DNA of 64,000 bases, taken from the NCBI RefSeq assembly GCF_030272615.1, contig NC_081406.1, positions 246,133,218 through 246,197,217 of the forward strand. The letters run 5' to 3'. Numbering within the stretch: position 1 is the first letter of the stretch; every line of letters begins with the position of its first letter. The notes under the pieces were generated by a model. It saw only the letters and a program-made list of their open reading frames with translations, was not told the origin of the DNA and searched no databases. Shown in pieces: positions 59,935 to 64,000 of the stretch. Position numbers and translations under genes: made by a program. The stretch comes from Cryptomeria japonica. Its lineage: Eukaryota; Streptophyta; Pinopsida; Cupressales; Cupressaceae.

Positions 59935-61081
59935 TGCAGAGTACTCACCGAGTCTTGAAAAACTTGCAAGTTTTTTAGCTTGGCGAGTTTTCACAAAAAC
60001 TTGCCGAGTCTTTGGCAAAAACTCGGCTGCATAAAGTTGGAATTTGCTTATGTAGGTCAAATCATGAAGTTGGAATTCGCTTCTTTTAGTTCTTTACATG
60101 AAGTTTGGTCATCTTCAACAAGAAGATAAATTTGCTCATGTAGCTTGATTCATGAAGTTGATATTTGCTCATGTGGACTTGAGCATGAAGATCACTCTAA
60201 ATGGCGTGCACATGAAGTTTGTTTCTCTCACCTTGCTTATTAAGTTCACTTATCTTTCTCAACTCATGAAGTTCACTTGTATGAAATTCGCTCCAAATGT
60301 TCAACTCATGAAGTTTGCTCCGAATTCTCAGTTCATGAAGTTAAAATTCACTCATGTGTGCTCATTCATGAAATTCACTCCAATCTTCTAACTCATGAAG
60401 TTTGCCCTTGAACGTTTGAACACGAAGTAAGTGCTCTCAAATTTCCCTCACTCTTCCACTTTCAACGTGAAGAAGTTTGCTCCAAATGTCAACTCATGAA
60501 GTTCGCTCCAATTGTCAACTCATGAAGTTCGCTCCAGATTCTCAACTCCTGAAGTTCGCTCCAAGTCCTCAACTCCTGAAGTTCACTCCAAATCCTGAAG
60601 TCATGAAGTTCGCTCCAATCTTCCAAGTCATGAAGTTCGCTCCAAATCCTTAAGTCATGAAGTTCGCTCCAAATTGTCAACTCATGAAGTTCGCTTCAAA
60701 TCCTCAACTCCTGAAGTTCTCTCCAAATCCTTAACTCCTGAAGTTTGCTCCAAATCCTCAATTCCTGAAGTTCACTCCAAATGTTCAACTCATGAAGTTC
60801 ACTCCAAATCCTTAAGTCATGAAGTTTGCTCCAATCTTCCAAGTCATGAAGTTCACTCCAAATCCTAAAGTCATGAAGTTCGCTCCAATCTTCCAAGTCA
60901 TGAAGTTCGCTCCAATTTGTGAACTTATGAAGTTCGCTCCAAACTGCCAAGTCATGAAGTTAAAACTTTTGGAAAACTTGGAGATGAAGTAGATAGCTAA
61001 GGACTCTAACACAACTAAGAAAACAAGAAAAAAGTGGGGGTCCCCATTTGCAATGGGGTGATGTGTGAATACCTCTCAACA
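59935..61081 (-). mobile_element. LTR fragment with short-repeat array, minus orientation
   Basis: In element direction it starts TGTTGAGAGG at 61081, then CACACATCACCCCATTGCAA and ATGGGGACCC, the same opening as the solo LTR at 48430-52190. An array of 27-bp repeats follows, then sequence with ACTTGCCGAGT words. No 3' end or target duplication was found, so it is truncated near 59935. A similar ACTCACCG/ACTCGACAAG region recurs near 63215-63350. Confidence 0.5.
60475..60960. repeat. 27-bp tandem repeat array
   Basis: About 17 copies of a 27-base unit beginning GAAGTTCGCTCCAAATC, with looser copies back to about 60060. As 27 is nine codons, the minus strand stays nearly open and encodes a repeated WSELHDLRI-like nonapeptide. 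There is no evidence that it is expressed. Confidence 0.9.
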
Positions 61082-61086
61082 ACCTC

Positions 61087-61401
61087 CCACCCTACACGCA
61101 GCTCCTCCGTTCGAGCCTCACGGTCAGCTCCGTCATTCCAGAGGATAAAGGGCTTGAACTCCGCGTCGACATCATCCTGTAGTATTCCTTCTCCAAATTG
61201 CCTCCACAATTCTTCACCCACCTCCACCCTCGCCATGATAGAGGTCATCCCACACAGTGAATGATCAGGAACAAACGCTGGTGCCACCCACACCACCTCC
61301 TCCTTCGAACGAAAAACCAACCCCCATGCAACTACCATGGAGATAATGTCAGCATTACTTTTGTGGCGAAACTCTGATTGCAGATACTCCTCACCAAGCA
61401 A
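61087..61401 (-). other. Unidentified open stretch next to the LTR
   Basis: About 105 open codons on the minus strand (MLGEEYLQSEFRHKSNADII, VVAWGLVFRSKEEVVWVAP, PFILWNDGADREARTEELRV) run up to the LTR edge at 61081. The composition is protein-like and higher in GC than its surroundings. I do not recognise it; it may be a captured gene fragment or the downstream part of the RNase H element. Confidence 0.35.
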
Positions 61402-61689
61402 GACTTCATAATCTACAGAAAGGTGGGATCATCAAACTTGAATATGCCCCAAAGCCTTTTCTTCGAGATCTTTCCAAAAAAGGCGAGTTCTTGTTTAATG
61501 GAATGGAGCGAAAAATTTGCCTACATGCTCGCTAGTTGTTACTCTCCCAATTACCCCCCTGTTGCAATCTCAAATGCTTCCTCTGCACACCTCTACTTGG
61601 GAAATGCAAAAAGGTCGCCCATCCTTATATTTAAAATGCACCACCTCACCCTTAGTCATATCCAAAATTAATAATTATTAAATGTTACT

Positions 61690-62409
61690 CACTCGGCGGC
61701 GTACAACTCACCCATTGGCGAACTCCACACCTTGGAAATCCTCCCACACACCTTCCTCGCCCACCTCATGCAATGATGTGGCTGATTTGGAAAGTACATC
61801 GACCAACTCATTGCCTTCTCTCAATACGTGAGAGATTTGAAAAGAATTAAAGGTCTCCAATTCCTTTTAAATTAATTGAATATATTTATTGATTTTCCAT
61901 GAAGCCGCCTCGCCTTTCATAATTGCATTTACAATTATTTGTGAATCACCCTCCAGATGTAAACACGAAATGTATAGCTGCTGCGCCATCCTCACCCCCC
62001 ACAACGCTACCTGCACCTCTCCTTCATTATTTGTACCACTCACCAATATCCTAGCCCCAATGGCCAGGATGTCCCCATTCCAATCTTGAGAAATAAATCC
62101 GGCCCCCGAAGGCCCCAGTTTACCCTTTGATGCCCCGTCAAAGTTCACTTTCACCCAACCATTCTTTGGCTTTTGCCATACCACTCCTACCCTTATATCC
62201 CCTTCTTCCAACTTCTTTTCTAGATCCACCCGAGAAAGCCCATTAATCAGAGTGGTCGGAAACTCCTTTGTCCCTTCTTGGGCACGCGTATTCCCATATC
62301 CGTTCCCATATCCAAAACAGATACGTATCCGATACAGCTCGGATACACATCGAATACTGTACCCATACGTGCCCAAAAAACCTTGATTTCCAACCATGCT
62401 AGATCCCAT
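61690..62409 (-). pseudogene. RNase H domain of a non-LTR (LINE-type) element
   Basis: Minus strand: GWVKVNFDGASKGKLGPSG with the first Asp, SGTNNEGEVQVALWGVRM with the Glu, LHLEGDSQIIVNAIMKG with the second Asp, one stop at about 61866, then SHVLREGNELVDVLSKSA with the last Asp. All four catalytic residues are present. The upstream 60 codons are linker. No RT is found 5' of it in the window, consistent with a truncated remnant. Confidence 0.8.
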
Positions 62410-62835
62410 GTGATTTGATTTGTTTAAAATTTGACGTAAATCTTCCTAAATTTAATTTTAAAAAACTTCATTCATGCATTTAAAAAAGAAAACTGGTATA
62501 ACCAAAACCTACACCAAATGAGAAAGACAAATCAAATGTTTTTCTATTTCAGTGGCCCATTTTTTGGGTTATCTTCCAATGCAACTCTACTATTTTTGCA
62601 TATTGTAAAATGTTAAATCAACTTATCATTATTTATGTAGCAATTATGTGTCTATATTGCTTTTGAAGTAATGGGAATCTCCTCGAATAACTTAGAAAAT
62701 TGTGTTAAATATGTGTATGTGTTTTTTATGAATGACGTATCCAGCCGTATCCATATTGGGGGTCTTAAAAAATGGCCGTTTCCGTATCCGATACCATATC
62801 CGTATTTGTATCCGTATCCGTGTCCATGCAACTTT
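62275..62835. repeat. Two clusters of CCGTAT/CCATAT hexamers
   Basis: 62288-62375 and 62735-62830 are each built from words such as CCGTATCCGTATCC, CCATATCCGT and GATACGTATCCGATA. The 360 bases between them are AT-rich with no gene. They may mark the two ends of an inserted sequence, but no duplication was recognised. Confidence 0.5.
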
Positions 62836-62839
62836 GCCA

Positions 62840-63828
62840 TTATTGGGCTGATATAGGTCACATTATTATTCATAATAGACCATTTTATATTATATATGGT
62901 AATAACATACATGTTAGTTTTCTTTAGTAAGATGAATCAAATGAATGGTGACGGTCTAGAGCTCTCATCATTCGGTAGAGCAAGACACCAATGCGAAGTG
63001 GACTTGTAAGGGCAAGGGTGTACCCACCCATAGGAGGGCCAAATCCCTTCAAAGGGTTTATGGCCCATCGAGTCCTCCAAATGGAGATTGCCATGCCCTC
63101 ACCCCTACTCCTAAAATAAATAAAAACCTATTGTATGTATTTGCATGGCGTTCCATTATAGTCCACATAATTTTTGTCACTATAAAATATAGTTTGACTA
63201 CTCAGCAACTTGTTGAGCACTCACCGATTGCCACTAATTCATGCCTCGATTTGTTTTGCTGTTTACTCCTTCAGTTTGTCAAACGAGTTGTCCACTAATA
63301 TTTGCAAGTTTATGGTTGAGTACTCGACAAGTTTGTGTGAAAAACTTGTGATGAATAGATATGTAGGAAAAACATTGAAAAATGCAATATTTACACTCAA
63401 AATATGTAGTTTTTTGCCTTTTAAAAATTTATAAAAATGACGCGTGCTACAAATGTTTTTGTGGTCTTGCAGGCCTTTAATTGAACTTGTGTTGCCCCTA
63501 GACCCCCACCAAATTTTGATACATTTTTAAACTATATTTTGTGTAAATGAGGGGATAGTGAGGACAAGTCTTTGGGATGGGGATCCAAGGGCCTAGCTTT
63601 GGGGATGATGACACAAATAGATATAGTACTTTAAAATATAATTATAAAAAAAATATTCAAGGAAAAATATATGAAACTTTGACTCCTCTAGCTGCTTCAA
63701 AGCAATACCAATCAACTCTACCTACGCTACATCTTCATCAACCTATGTTGGGTCCTCTAGCTTTACATCCCGTTAGGTTGCTGGACTCTCCTTGTACATA
63801 AGAGTGATGTAGTCAATGAGATGCAATG
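62840..63828. other. Intron sequence without recognised feature
   Basis: No gene, RNA or repeat edge identified. A short stretch near 63215-63350 (AGCACTCACCG, GAGTACTCGACAAG) resembles words near 59950-60010. Confidence 0.45.
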
Positions 63829-64000
63829 TAATATCCCCAAATAGGGATAATAGAAAAATAACAATTCCATAACTAGGGCACAGAAAATTTTGAAACTTTA
63901 TTTGCATATAAGAAATCGTACAGCAAACTAAGATTTATAATCAGATTACTGATCTGATTTTTCTGCTAATAGAAATGAATTTCTGATTATTACTGAACAT
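63829..64000 (+). mobile_element. Possible LTR start running off the window
   Basis: TGTAATATCCCC opens a region whose beginning resembles that of the LTR at 53339 (TGTCATGTCCCC). The rest lies outside the window, so this is a suggestion only. Confidence 0.25.

Noticed and set aside
47921-64000. Remaining RAD51 exons
   Set aside because: I looked for Walker B (LMIVDSATALYR-like), the FSGRGELSARQ region and the C-terminal STEGV region in plus frames and saw none.

Overview
This is nuclear DNA of a seed plant, most likely a gymnosperm (conifer type). It contains one ordinary host gene, the first six exons of the RAD51 recombinase, set in nested, decayed LTR retrotransposons. Very large LTRs, Tat-lineage Ty3/gypsy elements, and a RAD51 intron of at least 16 kb that the window does not close all fit a giant gymnosperm genome. 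The species cannot be read from the sequence.

Layout. 1-5829: 3' half of a decayed Tat-type Ty3/gypsy element (RNase H, second RNase H, integrase), an AT-rich 3' region with a compound microsatellite, and an antisense plant-mobile-domain (PMD) reading frame. 5841-7153 and 25312-28010: a second Tat-type element (LTR, gag, protease, RT) split by a complete minus-strand LTR retrotransposon at 7154-25311 with a perfect CAATG target duplication. That element has LTRs of about 5.8 and 6.1 kb around an internal region of only 6.2 kb (gag, protease, a second-type RNase H placed before RT, RT, integrase). Each LTR carries, in what must be U3, a reading frame of about 1,250 codons preceded by about 20 short palindromes. 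28010-37450: a third, internally deleted Tat-type element with its own antisense PMD frame, then a 3' LTR. 37450-44440: a diverged plus-strand LTR with the same plan (palindrome array, then the homologous long frame); the frame is interrupted by a 1.4-kb solo LTR with perfect AGTTC duplications.

44441-45600: an LTR fragment. 45941-47920: RAD51 promoter and exons 1-6. From 47921 to the end everything lies downstream of the exon 6 donor, presumably in intron 6. It holds a 3.8-kb minus-strand solo LTR with a GGGCGGACTT array, a decayed unknown coding frame, a complete but coding-free LTR element (53339-59165, TTCAC duplications, initiator-Met-type primer site) with another solo LTR nested in its 3' LTR, RNase H remnants, a second array-bearing LTR fragment with 27-bp repeats, and the start of what may be another LTR.

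The most unusual theme is an LTR type whose U3 starts with an array of short palindromes followed by a long U3-encoded protein frame. It is present three times. In the diverged third copy the palindromes have a different sequence but the same position. Two further LTRs in the RAD51 intron also carry short-repeat arrays near the start of U3. All transposon reading frames seen here contain stops or frameshifts; RAD51 is intact as far as it can be read.
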